This document shows positions 1-8,317 of a stretch of DNA of 64,000 nt, one piece after another. Position numbers and translations under genes: made by a program. The stretch is from assembly GCA_029562975.1 (NCBI GenBank), contig JAKQTR010000031.1, forward strand, positions 20,185-84,184. Direction: 5' to 3'. Numbering within the stretch: the first letter of the stretch is position 1; each line of letters opens with the position of its first letter. The notes under the pieces were generated by a model that had not been told where the DNA came from, did not search any database, and saw only the letters and a program-made list of their open reading frames with translations. Source of the DNA: Acidobacteriota bacterium. Lineage in GTDB: Bacteria > Acidobacteriota > Vicinamibacteria > Vicinamibacterales > JAKQTR01.

Positions 1-58
1 CGGCGACCAGCGCTGCGATCGCGCCAGCCCGGATGACTGAGGCACGGCAATCACACAT
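1..58 (-). CDS. Start of an unidentified exported protein (partial)
   Basis: On the minus strand an ATG at position 58 opens a frame that runs off the window edge. The 19 visible codons read MCDCRASVIRAGAIAALVA, which has the positive-then-hydrophobic shape of a signal peptide start. An AGGAG lies about 13 bases upstream, a rather long spacing. The gene would be divergent from the S9 peptidase at 246. No function can be given from so little sequence. Confidence 0.35.
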   Translation of the reverse strand, partial: MCDCRASVIRAGAIAALVA

Positions 59-165
59 GACGGACTGCTCCACTCCTGAAGGATCACGAGGGCGGCGGGA
101 CACGCCAGTCCTTAGAGGAAATAGACGAGACGGGACCGAAGCCGGTTCAGGGACTCCTCACCGGG

Positions 166-171
166 TATACT
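166..171 (+). promoter_or_regulatory. Possible -10 box before the S9 peptidase
   Basis: TATACT lies 74 bases before the peptidase ATG and matches TATAAT in five of six positions. I see no convincing -35 at 16-18 bp spacing, so this is a weak call. Confidence 0.25.
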
Positions 172-245
172 AGCACCGCGCCAGACCAGCCGTTTTCGAT
201 CCGATCTCGTGCGTTTCGCAATCCGCGAGCGAAGGCAGGCCACCC

Positions 246-2642
246 ATGCGCGTGTTCCCAGGAGCGATTGCCGCCCTCACCGTGTCCCTCGCAGCCCCGG
301 CGCTGACGGCCCAGCAGCCGCCCGCCGCCGCTCCCGCCGCCGCCCGCCCGGCCGCTCCGCCGAGGCTGACGCTCGACGTGGACAGCATCATGCGCGGCCC
401 GGATCTGGTCGGCTACCCCCCGTCGGGCCTCCGCTGGTCCGGCGACTCCCGGGACCTCTTCTTCGAGTGGCGCAAGCCGGGCGAGGCCGAGGCGTCGACC
501 TACGTCCTGTCGCAGCACGACGCCGTTCCGAGACGGCTGACGGAGGAGGAGCGGAAGCTCGCCCCCCCGGCGGCCGGCGGGGCGTGGGATGAGGCCCGCC
601 GCCGCGTCGTCTTCGCCGAGCGGGGGGACATCGTCGTCATCGACACGGTGGCGCGCACGCGCCAGCAGATCACGCGCACGACGGCGGTGGAATCCAGCCC
701 GCGGTGGGCCCGGGGAGGCGCGGCCGTCACGTTCGTCTCGCAGAACAACCTGTTCATCGTGCCGCTGGCCTCCGGGACGCTCCGGCAGCTCACCGACGTG
801 AAGCCGCGGCGGCGCGATGCGCGCGACTCGGACAGCCAGCGCGCCCTGAAGGAACAGGAAGCCGCCCTGATCCAGTTCACGAAGGAGGCGGCGGCGCGGC
901 GAAAGGCCGACGAGGAGGCGCGCAAGCCGGACGCGCTGCCCGAGTTCGAGCTCACCGAGCGGCAGGCCGTGCAGGACCTGCTGCTCGATCCCTCGGAGAC
1001 GCGCGTCTATCTGGTCGTCACGGAGCGGGCGGACGCGAAAGCGAGCATCGTGCCGAACTACGTGACCGAGTCCGGCTACACGGAAGACATCGCGTCGCGG
1101 CCGAAGGTCGGCGACCGCCAGGCCGCGCGCCGCCTGGCCGTGCTCGACCTTCGAAGCCGCGCCGTTGTCTGGGCCGATGCGGGTTTCGCCGGCACGATCA
1201 AGGCCGGAGGCAGGGACCAGCCGAGGGAAGTGGACTGGTCCGCGCCCCTGTTCTCGCCGGACGGCAGCCTCGTCATCGCGCAGGTGCGGTCGGCCGACTT
1301 CAAGGACCGCTGGCTCGTGGCGCTCGACCCCGAGACGGGAAAGGCGCGGGTCCTGGATGCCCTGCGCGACGAGGCGTGGGTGCGCGAGGCGGGCGCGAGA
1401 GGGGGCGGCGGCCTGGGCTGGATGCCCGACGGGCACAGCCTCTGGTTCCTGTCGGAGCGCGACGGCTGGATGCACCTTTACCGCGTGGACGCGGCGCGGC
1501 CCGGCTCGGCGCCGGAGCAGCTCACCTCGGGGCGGTTCGAGGTGTCGTCGGCCCAGATCTCGCCCGACAAAGCGTCCTTCCACCTGGTGACGAGCGAGGC
1601 GCACCCCGGCGAGCGCCATCTCTACGCCATGCCCGTCGCCGGCGGGCCGCGCGTGCGCCTGACGGCGGTGGCCGGGTCGTGCACGGGAGAGGCGTCCCCG
1701 GACGGCGCGGTCTTCGCCCTGATCCATTCGACCGCCACGAAGCCGCCCGAGGTGTACGTCATGCCCAACCGCGCCGGCGCGCCGATGCAGCAGGTGACGC
1801 TGACGCCGACCGAGGAGTGGCGGGCCTTCAGGTGGATCGAGCCCGAGGTCGTCACGTTCAAGGCGCGCGACGGGGCCGAGGTGCACGCCCGGCTCTTCAC
1901 GCCGGAGATGATCGGGGCCAGGCGCGACCGGAACAGGCCGGGCGTCGTGTTCGTTCACGGCGCCGGCTACGCCCAGAACGCCCACAGGTACTGGTCGTCG
2001 TACTACCGCGAGTTCATGTTCGAGCACCTGCTGGCGTCGCGGGGCTACGTCGTGCTCGACGTGGACTACCGCGCGAGCGCGGGCTACGGCCGCGACTGGC
2101 GGACGGCGATCTACCGGCACATGGGCGGCAAGGACCTCGAGGACGTCGTCGACGGCGCGAAGTACCTCGCCGACGCCCACCGCGTGGATCCGCGCCGGAT
2201 CGGCGTGTGGGGCGGCAGCTACGGCGGATTCATCACGCTGATGGCGATGTTCACGGCGCCCGGCACGTTCGCGGCCGGCGCGGCGCTGCGGCCGGTGACC
2301 GACTGGGCGCACTACAACCACGCCTATACGGCGAGCATCCTCAACCAGCCGCAGGACGACACGGAGGCGTACGCGCGAAGCTCGCCGATCCGCTTCGCCG
2401 AGGGGCTGAAGGGCGCGCTGCTCATCTGCCACGGCCTCGTGGACACCAACGTACACGCCCAGGACTCCATCCGGCTCGCGCAGCGCCTGATCGAATTGCG
2501 GAAGCGGAACTGGGAGCTCGCCGTCTACCCGGTCGAGAACCACAGCTTCGAGCAGGCGTCGAGCTGGGCCGACGAGTACTCGCGCATCCTGAAGCTGTTC
2601 GAAACCAACCTGCGCCTGGCGCCGGCGGCCGGCGGCCGTTGA
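246..2642 (+). CDS. Secreted S9 family prolyl-oligopeptidase-like peptidase
   Basis: Serine peptidase of the prolyl oligopeptidase/dipeptidyl peptidase IV group, which cleaves short peptides, often after proline or alanine. The 798-residue protein opens with a signal peptide (MRVFPGAIAALTVSLAAPALTA), so it acts in the periplasm or outside. Residues about 60-540 have the repeating pattern of a DPP-IV-like beta-propeller, and about 545-790 form the alpha/beta-hydrolase domain. The catalytic Ser is S658 in GGSYGG; the likely partners are D733 (HGLVDTN) and H766 (VENHS). An AAGGCAGG stretch precedes the ATG. The gene stands alone, 20 bases before pyrE, and may be read through into it. Exact substrate is unknown. 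Confidence 0.93.
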   Translation: MRVFPGAIAALTVSLAAPALTAQQPPAAAPAAARPAAPPRLTLDVDSIMRGPDLVGYPPSGLRWSGDSRDLFFEWRKPGEAEASTYVLSQHDAVPRRLTEEERKLAPPAAGGAWDEARRRVVFAERGDIVVIDTVARTRQQITRTTAVESSPRWARGGAAVTFVSQNNLFIVPLASGTLRQLTDVKPRRRDARDSDSQRALKEQEAALIQFTKEAAARRKADEEARKPDALPEFELTERQAVQDLLLDPSETRVYLVVTERADAKASIVPNYVTESGYTEDIASRPKVGDRQAARRLAVLDLRSRAVVWADAGFAGTIKAGGRDQPREVDWSAPLFSPDGSLVIAQVRSADFKDRWLVALDPETGKARVLDALRDEAWVREAGARGGGGLGWMPDGHSLWFLSERDGWMHLYRVDAARPGSAPEQLTSGRFEVSSAQISPDKASFHLVTSEAHPGERHLYAMPVAGGPRVRLTAVAGSCTGEASPDGAVFALIHSTATKPPEVYVMPNRAGAPMQQVTLTPTEEWRAFRWIEPEVVTFKARDGAEVHARLFTPEMIGARRDRNRPGVVFVHGAGYAQNAHRYWSSYYREFMFEHLLASRGYVVLDVDYRASAGYGRDWRTAIYRHMGGKDLEDVVDGAKYLADAHRVDPRRIGVWGGSYGGFITLMAMFTAPGTFAAGAALRPVTDWAHYNHAYTASILNQPQDDTEAYARSSPIRFAEGLKGALLICHGLVDTNVHAQDSIRLAQRLIELRKRNWELAVYPVENHSFEQASSWADEYSRILKLFETNLRLAPAAGGR

Positions 2643-2662
2643 TCCCCAGGGAGTCTCCTCCG

Positions 2663-3253
2663 ATGAGTCCTGACGACGTCCTCCGGCGGTTCACCGAGCT
2701 TGGCGCGCTGCTCGAGGGCCATTTCCGCCTGACCTCCGGGCTCCACAGCCCGACTTACCTGCAGTGCGCGCTGGTGCTCCAGCACCCTCGGGAGGCGGAG
2801 GCGCTCGGCCGTCTGCTCGGCGCGGCCGTCGCCGGGCGTCTGGCTGGCGCGGCCCCGACGGTGGTGCTCTCTCCGGCAATCGGCGGCCTCATCATCGGCC
2901 ACGAGGTGGCGCGCGCGCTCGGCGTCCGCGCGATCTTCGCCGAACGCGCCGACGGCGTCCTGACGCTCCGCCGCGGCTTCGACCTCGCCGCGGACGATCG
3001 CGTCGTGATCATCGAGGACGTGATGACCACGGGCGGCTCCACCCGCGAGACCATCGAGGTCGCGCGGGCGAAGGGCGCAACGGTCGTGGCCGCGGGAACG
3101 GTAATCAACCGCAGCGGCTCGCCGAACCCGGTGGACGTCCCGTTCGTGGCGCTGGCGGCCATCACGCCGCCGACCTACGCGCCCGAGGCGTGCCCGCTCT
3201 GCGAGCAGGGGATCCCGGTCACGAAGCCGGGATCGCGGGCGGAGGCGAAGTAG
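2663..3253 (+). CDS. pyrE: Orotate phosphoribosyltransferase
   Basis: Joins orotate to PRPP to give orotidine 5'-phosphate, the fifth step of pyrimidine synthesis, in the cytoplasm. The 196-residue protein has the PRPP-binding loop VVIIEDVMTTGGST at residues 114-127 with two acidic residues before the glycines. The C-terminus CPLC..G.PV.KPGSR is typical of the long bacterial form of this enzyme. I chose the ATG at 2663 because it gives the normal N-terminus with the LTSGLHSPTY segment near residues 23-32. An in-frame extension upstream exists but overlaps the peptidase gene. No other pyr gene is in the window. Confidence 0.95.
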   Translation: MSPDDVLRRFTELGALLEGHFRLTSGLHSPTYLQCALVLQHPREAEALGRLLGAAVAGRLAGAAPTVVLSPAIGGLIIGHEVARALGVRAIFAERADGVLTLRRGFDLAADDRVVIIEDVMTTGGSTRETIEVARAKGATVVAAGTVINRSGSPNPVDVPFVALAAITPPTYAPEACPLCEQGIPVTKPGSRAEAK

Positions 3254-3263
3254 GGAGGCGGGG

Positions 3264-3291
3264 TCCGGAATCCGACATCCGGCCTTCGGAG
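3264..3291. repeat. Degenerate 7-bp tandem array 1
   Basis: Four consecutive heptamers, TCCGGAA, TCCGACA, TCCGGCC and TTCGGAG, follow the pyrE stop codon without interruption. A fifth, more diverged unit may extend it to 3298. Similar 7-bp periodic arrays occur elsewhere in this window (14351, 21664, 21793, 27784, 29991). Confidence 0.55.
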
Positions 3292-3325
3292 TGAGCGGCC
3301 CGCCGGGGCCGGCCTTGCAGCATCG

Positions 3326-4126
3326 ATGAAGCGGGTCCTGAGACTCACGCTCGCCTACGAGGGAACGGCCTACGTCGGCTGGCAGCGGCAGGCCAGCGGG
3401 ACGTCGATCCAGGGCCTGCTCGAGGAGGCGCTGGAGCGGCTGACGGGAGCGCCGGTCGCCGTCCACGGCGCCGGACGGACGGATGCCGGCGTGCACGCCT
3501 TCGGCCAGGTGGCCTCCGCGAGGGTGGACACCGGCCTCGAAGCAGCCGTGATTCGCCGGGCCCTCAACGCCGTGCTGCCGCCCGACGTGCGCGTGCTCGC
3601 CATCGACGACGCCGGCTTGGAGTTCCACGCGAGGTACAGCGCGAGCGGCAAGGCCTACGAGTACCGGATCTGGGAGGGGACCGTGCAGCCCCCGTTCGCC
3701 AGGGCGTGGAGCTGGCACCATCCCCGGCCTCTCGACGTGGCGGCGATGGACGCGGGCGCTCGGCTGCTGGAAGGCCGCCACGACTTCACGGCGTTCCAGT
3801 CCGCGGGCAGCCGCGTCAGGTCGGCCGTGCGCACCATCGTCTGCGCGCGCGTGGGCGTGGACGATCCCGGGCCTGCCGTTCTGGGGCGCGCGGCGGCGCG
3901 CGGCGGACTCGCCGAGGCTGGCCGCCTGCTCGTCCTGAGCGTGGAGGCGGACGGCTTCCTGAGGCACATGGTCCGCGCCATCGCCGGCACGCTGGTGGAG
4001 GTGGGCGAAGGGCGGCGCGATCCCGGGTCGGTCGGCGCGCTCCTCCAGTCGCGGGACCGCTCTGCCGCCGGCGCCACAGCCCCGCCGCACGGGCTCGTGC
4101 TGGTTCGCGTCCTGTACCCCGCCTGA
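3326..4126 (+). CDS. truA: tRNA pseudouridine(38-40) synthase
   Basis: Converts uridines 38-40 in the anticodon stem of many tRNAs to pseudouridine. The 266-residue protein carries the family signature HGAGRTDAGVHA at residues 47-58; D53 is the catalytic aspartate. The N-terminus (LRLTLAYEGTAYVGWQRQ) and the later FLRHMVRAIAGTLVEVGEGR block are also typical. The segment around residues 180-205 (rich in Ala, Arg and Gly) looks like a short insertion. The ATG follows the intergenic heptamer array, and the gene sits singly between pyrE and uppS. Confidence 0.95.
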   Translation: MKRVLRLTLAYEGTAYVGWQRQASGTSIQGLLEEALERLTGAPVAVHGAGRTDAGVHAFGQVASARVDTGLEAAVIRRALNAVLPPDVRVLAIDDAGLEFHARYSASGKAYEYRIWEGTVQPPFARAWSWHHPRPLDVAAMDAGARLLEGRHDFTAFQSAGSRVRSAVRTIVCARVGVDDPGPAVLGRAAARGGLAEAGRLLVLSVEADGFLRHMVRAIAGTLVEVGEGRRDPGSVGALLQSRDRSAAGATAPPHGLVLVRVLYPA

Positions 4127-4172
4127 GCGCCCGCGTCCCGCGTTCCCGGCGCCCGCCCGGCATCCTGCGGGG

Positions 4173-4194
4173 CCGCGCGCCCCGGGGCGCGCGG
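4173..4194. other. Perfect 22-bp GC palindrome between truA and uppS
   Basis: The arms CCGCGCGCCCC and GGGGCGCGCGG abut with no gap, 47 bases after the truA stop and 58 before the uppS start. It could fold as a terminator-type stem for truA, but no run of T follows on the plus strand, so a protein-binding site is equally possible. A TATCAT at 4218-4223 is a possible -10 for the uppS operon with a poor -35. Confidence 0.4.
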
Positions 4195-4252
4195 TGGCGC
4201 CCATGTTGCGAAGCCTGTATCATGAAGGATCGAGTCTTCCCTGGGTGCGTTC

Positions 4253-5044
4253 ATGGCGCTTGACCATCTGCTGGCGTGGCTGCGACCGGGGTCGCCAGAA
4301 GAGGCCTTGGCGCACCGCCTGGATCCGCTCAAGCTGCCTGCGCACATCGCCATCATCATGGACGGCAACGGGCGGTGGGCCGCCCGGCGCCACCTGCCGC
4401 GCGTTCAGGGCCATCAGGCTGGCGTGGACGCCGTGCGCGATGCGGTCGAAGCCTGCGCGCGGATGGGCATCAGCGTCCTGACGCTCTACGCCTTCTCGAC
4501 CGAGAACTGGAAGCGGCCCCAGCTCGAAGTGACGACGCTGATGCGCCTCCTGAAGCGCTACCTGAAGCAGGAGCGCCACACGCTGGTCGAGCACCACATC
4601 CGCTTTCGGATGATCGGCCGCCACGAAGGCCTTCCGGCCGACATCCGGGCCGAGCTGGCCAGCGCCGAACGCGAGACGGCTGACGCCGCAGGCATGCAGT
4701 TCAACATCGCCCTCAACTACAGCGGGCGGGCGGAGATCGTGGATGCCGCCCGCCGCGCCGTCGCGCTGGGGCTCGGCGCGGACGCCCTCGACGAGCAGCG
4801 GTTCGGCAGCCTGCTGTACACCGCGGGCCAGCCGGACCCGGACCTGCTCATCCGCACGAGCGGGGAGATGCGCGTCAGCAACTTCCTCTTGTGGCAGATC
4901 GCCTACGCCGAGATCCACGTCACCGACGTGCTGTGGCCTGACTTCCGGTGCCGCCACCTGCTCGAGGCGGTGCTCGACTACCAGCAGCGGGAGCGCCGCT
5001 ACGGCGGCATCAAGCAGCCCGCCCGCAGGCGCAGATCCCCGTGA
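4253..5044 (+). CDS. uppS: Isoprenyl (undecaprenyl) diphosphate synthase
   Basis: Cis-prenyltransferase that adds isopentenyl units to farnesyl diphosphate to make the C55 lipid carrier for peptidoglycan and surface glycans. The 263-residue protein has the family signature HIAIIMDGNGRWAARR at residues 31-46, with catalytic D37, and the C-terminal RTSGEMRVSNFLLWQ block that binds the diphosphates. It heads a tight group uppS-cdsA-dxr-rseP in the order found in many bacteria. Its stop overlaps the cdsA GTG start (GTGA), suggesting translational coupling. The carrier it makes would serve murJ and the glycan genes further along the window. Confidence 0.95.
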   Translation: MALDHLLAWLRPGSPEEALAHRLDPLKLPAHIAIIMDGNGRWAARRHLPRVQGHQAGVDAVRDAVEACARMGISVLTLYAFSTENWKRPQLEVTTLMRLLKRYLKQERHTLVEHHIRFRMIGRHEGLPADIRAELASAERETADAAGMQFNIALNYSGRAEIVDAARRAVALGLGADALDEQRFGSLLYTAGQPDPDLLIRTSGEMRVSNFLLWQIAYAEIHVTDVLWPDFRCRHLLEAVLDYQQRERRYGGIKQPARRRRSP

Positions 5045-5826
5045 CGCGCTTCGTCAGCGGGCTGGTCATGATTGCCGCGTTCGCGGGCGTGCTGTGGTAC
5101 GCGCCGCCGTGGCTCTTCCTCGTGGTCATCGAGATCCTCGTCGTCGCGGCGGTGCTGGAGTACGCCGGGTTGATGGAGCGGACCGGCGTGCCCGTCCCCC
5201 GTCCGCTGGCCGCCGCCGCGGCAGTCGTGATTTGCGCGGGGATTGCGTGGCCGGGGCCGTATGCCGTGCCCGGCCTGGCGGCCGCCGTCGTGGTAGTCCT
5301 GCTCGCGGCGCTGACGGCGTCGGAGCCGGATCCGCGCGTTCCGGCGGCCGTGGCGGCCGCGCTGTTCCCGTCGCTCTACATCGCCGTGCCGCTCGCCCTG
5401 GCTGCCGTCGTGCGGACGGATCATGGCCGGGAGGCGCTGCTGCTCTGCGTCCTGGTCGTCCTGGCGTCAGACACGGCGCAGTACTACACGGGCACGCTCT
5501 TCGGCCGGCACCGGCTGGCTCCCTCCGTCAGCCCGAAGAAGAGCGTGGAGGGCGCGGCAGGCGGCTTCGTCGCCGGCGTGGCGATTGCCGCCGGGCTCGG
5601 CCGGCTCTGGCTGCCCGCGGTGCCCGTCCCGCGCCTCGTGGCCATCGGCATCGTGCTCGTCGGCCTCGGCATCGCGGGCGATCTCTTCGAGTCGCTGCTG
5701 AAGCGCAGCGCCAACGTCAAGGACAGCTCGGCGCTCATTCCTGGCCACGGCGGCGTGCTCGACCGCATCGACGCCTACCTCTTCGTCATCCCGGGTTACT
5801 ACCTCGTCTTGAGGCTGGCCGCGTGA
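5041..5826 (+). CDS. cdsA: Phosphatidate cytidylyltransferase
   Basis: Makes CDP-diacylglycerol from phosphatidate and CTP at the inner membrane, the branch point of phospholipid synthesis. I chose the GTG at 5041, which overlaps the uppS stop by four bases, over a longer frame inside uppS. The 261-residue product has about seven to eight membrane segments. Its C-terminal half carries the family signature: SPKKSVEGAAGG, then GDLFESLLKR..NVKDSS.LIPGHGGVLDRID. The gene is coupled by GTGA overlaps on both sides. Confidence 0.93.
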   Translation: MTRFVSGLVMIAAFAGVLWYAPPWLFLVVIEILVVAAVLEYAGLMERTGVPVPRPLAAAAAVVICAGIAWPGPYAVPGLAAAVVVVLLAALTASEPDPRVPAAVAAALFPSLYIAVPLALAAVVRTDHGREALLLCVLVVLASDTAQYYTGTLFGRHRLAPSVSPKKSVEGAAGGFVAGVAIAAGLGRLWLPAVPVPRLVAIGIVLVGLGIAGDLFESLLKRSANVKDSSALIPGHGGVLDRIDAYLFVIPGYYLVLRLAA

Positions 5827-6983
5827 GGCGCATCGCGATTCTCGGCTCCACGGGCTCGATTGGCCGAAGCGCGCTGTCGGTGGCCGAGGCCCACCCGGAT
5901 CGCCTGGAGGTTGTCAGCCTTGCTGCCGGCTCGAACGCGGCGCTGCTGGCCGCGCAGGTGTCGCGGGTCCGTCCCCGCGTGGCAGCCATGGCGACGCCGC
6001 GCGCCCTGGAGTCGCTCCGCGCGCACCTCGGGGCCGCCGCCGGCGCGCGCCTGGTGTCCGGCCCGGACGGCCTCATCGAGGCGGCCACGCATCCCGACGC
6101 CGACGTGCTCCTGTGCGCCTCGTCGGGCACGGCCGCCCTGGAAGCCGTGCTCGCGGCCATCGAGGCGGGCAAGACGATCGCCCTCGCCAACAAGGAAGTG
6201 CTCGTGATGGCGGGCGCGCTCGTGACCTCGGCGGCGCGGCGTCGAGGCGTCGCCATCCTGCCGGTGGACAGCGAGCACAACGCGATCCACCAGTGCCTGC
6301 ACGGCCGCGACCGCGCCGAGATCGCGCGCCTGATCCTCACGGCGTCCGGCGGGCCGTTCCGAGGCCACACGCTGGCGCAGATGAAGCAGGTGGGGCCGGA
6401 CGACGCCCTGCGCCACCCGACGTGGCGGATGGGGCGGAAGATCACGATCGACTCGGCGACGCTGATGAACAAGGGCCTCGAGGTCATCGAGGCGCGCTGG
6501 CTCTTCGGCGTCGGCCCGGCCCAGATCGACGTCGTCGTCCACCCGCAGTCGGTGGTGCACTCCATGGTGGAGCTGCGGGACGGATCCATCATCGCGCAGC
6601 TCGGCGTCGCCGACATGCGCTTGCCCATCCAGTACGCCTTCTCGTATCCCGAACGATGGGAGAGCCCGCTGCCGCGGCTGGACCTCGCGCGCTGCGGCCG
6701 CCTCGACTTCGCTGTGGCGGACCACCAGCGCTTCCCCTGCCTCGGCCTGGCCTACCGCGCCCTCGAGGGCGACTCGGCGCTCCCGGTCGTCCTGAACGCC
6801 GCGAACGAGGTCGCCGTGGCCGCGTTCCTCGGGGGCACGCTGGGCTTCCTCGCCATCCCGGAGCTCATCGAGCGGACCATGGAGGCGAGCCCCGCCGGGA
6901 ACGTCTCGACGCTGGCCGACGTCCGCAGCGTGGACCGCTGGGCGCGGGGCGTCGCGCAGGATCTCGCCTCCGGCTACAATTGA
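5823..6983 (+). CDS. dxr: 1-deoxy-D-xylulose 5-phosphate reductoisomerase
   Basis: Second step of the MEP isoprenoid pathway: rearranges and reduces DXP to MEP with NADPH. The 386-residue protein starts at a GTG overlapping the cdsA stop and opens with the NADP-binding motif ILGSTGSIGRSAL. The ANKEVLVMAG, PVDSEHNAIHQCL (metal and substrate ligands), SGGPFR and DSATLMNKGLEVIEA blocks are all present and intact. It supplies precursors for UppS two genes upstream. It is the known target of fosmidomycin; an Fsr-like exporter lies about 27 kb away, but nothing ties the two together. Confidence 0.96.
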   Translation: MRRIAILGSTGSIGRSALSVAEAHPDRLEVVSLAAGSNAALLAAQVSRVRPRVAAMATPRALESLRAHLGAAAGARLVSGPDGLIEAATHPDADVLLCASSGTAALEAVLAAIEAGKTIALANKEVLVMAGALVTSAARRRGVAILPVDSEHNAIHQCLHGRDRAEIARLILTASGGPFRGHTLAQMKQVGPDDALRHPTWRMGRKITIDSATLMNKGLEVIEARWLFGVGPAQIDVVVHPQSVVHSMVELRDGSIIAQLGVADMRLPIQYAFSYPERWESPLPRLDLARCGRLDFAVADHQRFPCLGLAYRALEGDSALPVVLNAANEVAVAAFLGGTLGFLAIPELIERTMEASPAGNVSTLADVRSVDRWARGVAQDLASGYN

Positions 6984-6997
6984 TCGGGAGAGGTCCC

Positions 6998-8317
6998 GTG
7001 CTGCATTCGCTGGCTGCCTTCGTCTTCGTCCTGGGTGTCCTCATCTTCGTGCACGAACTCGGGCACTTCGTCGTGGCCCGGCGGCTCGGCGTCCGCGTCG
7101 TCACGTTCTGCCTCGGGATGGGGCCCAAACTGGTCAAGTGGCGCCGGGGCGAGACGGAGTACGCCATCGCCGCGCTCCCCATCGGCGGCTACGTGAAGAT
7201 GGCCGGCGAGAACCCCGACGACCCGCAGACGGGCGCCCGCGACGAGTTCCTCTCGCGCCCCAAGTGGGACCGGCTCCGCATCCTGCTGGCCGGGCCGCTG
7301 ATGAACGTCCTCCTGGCCGTCGCGCTGACGACCATCGTGGTGGCCCAGGGCGCGCAGGTGCCGATCTTCGAGAGCGACCCGGTCGACGTCGCGGTCGTAA
7401 CGAAGGGATCGCCGGCGGAGCGCGGCGGCATCCTGCCGGGCGACCGCATCGTCAGGGTGGGGAGCCAGAAGACCCCGACGTGGGAGCGCTTCTACCTCGC
7501 CATCGGCGGCCGCGCCGAGCGCGACGTGCGGGTCGTGCTGCTGCGCGAGGGCCGCGAGCTGACGGTCACCGTCAGGCCCGAGGCGCGGACGAAGATGCAG
7601 GTCGGGGACATCGGCGTGCTGCCGAAGGTGCACCCCGGGATCCGCAGCGTCGTCGCCGGAGGGCCCGCCGACAGAGCCGGCATCAAGGCCGGCGACGTGG
7701 TGCTCGCGCTGAACGGCGAGCCGATCATCTTCTCCGGCCAGCTCTCGGCCGAGATCCGCAAGCACCCCGAAGAGGCCATCACCCTGACTCTCGAGCGGGA
7801 CGGCGCGCCGCTCGACGTGAGGGTGATTCCGCGGCGCCAGGGCCAGATCGGCCTGATCGGCATCGGCATCCAGGATCCGTACCGCACGATCAAGCCCGGC
7901 CCGCTCGGATCGCTCACGCTGAGCCTCAAGCGCAACGTGGAGTACTCGGGCCTGATCTTCCGGACCATCGGCGGGCTGCTGACGCGCGAGACCTCGGCCA
8001 ACCAGCTCATGGGCCCGGTGGCCATCGCCCAGATGTCGGGCGACTACGCCGCCGCCGGCTGGATCGCCCTGTTCACCTTCATGGCGTCGCTCAGCCTGAA
8101 CCTCGGCCTGCTGAACCTGCTGCCCATCCCCGTCTTGGACGGCGGGCACATCTTCATCATGGCCCTCGAAGGCGTCGCGCGCCGCGACTTCAGCATGAAG
8201 GTCAAGGAGCGCCTGATGCTGGCAGGCTTCCTCGTCCTGATGGCGCTGATGGTCGTGGTCGTCTACAACGACCTCGCGCGCCTCAGTCTGTTCGACCGCT
8301 TCAGCGCGGGGAACTAG
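6998..8317 (+). CDS. rseP: RIP site-2 metalloprotease
   Basis: Zinc intramembrane protease that cuts anti-sigma factors and signal peptide remnants in the inner membrane. The 439-residue protein starts at GTG 6998 behind a GGGAGAGG ribosome site. The HELGH zinc site is in the first membrane segment (about residues 19-23). Two PDZ-like domains follow (about residues 125-200 and 210-285), and the third ligand lies in NLLPIPVLDGGHIF near the C-terminus. Position at the end of the uppS-cdsA-dxr group is conserved in many bacteria. The 3' end overlaps the convergent cobA-hemD fusion by 17 bases. Confidence 0.95.
   Translation: MLHSLAAFVFVLGVLIFVHELGHFVVARRLGVRVVTFCLGMGPKLVKWRRGETEYAIAALPIGGYVKMAGENPDDPQTGARDEFLSRPKWDRLRILLAGPLMNVLLAVALTTIVVAQGAQVPIFESDPVDVAVVTKGSPAERGGILPGDRIVRVGSQKTPTWERFYLAIGGRAERDVRVVLLREGRELTVTVRPEARTKMQVGDIGVLPKVHPGIRSVVAGGPADRAGIKAGDVVLALNGEPIIFSGQLSAEIRKHPEEAITLTLERDGAPLDVRVIPRRQGQIGLIGIGIQDPYRTIKPGPLGSLTLSLKRNVEYSGLIFRTIGGLLTRETSANQLMGPVAIAQMSGDYAAAGWIALFTFMASLSLNLGLLNLLPIPVLDGGHIFIMALEGVARRDFSMKVKERLMLAGFLVLMALMVVVVYNDLARLSLFDRFSAGN

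Noticed and set aside
147..2543. Open minus-strand frame of about 800 codons opposite the S9 peptidase
   Set aside because: Arg/Pro/Gly-rich translation without domains, mirror of a clear plus-strand gene; long antisense frames are expected at 70% G+C. The same applies to the frames at 20562-24218, 16206-18587 and 2525-4204.
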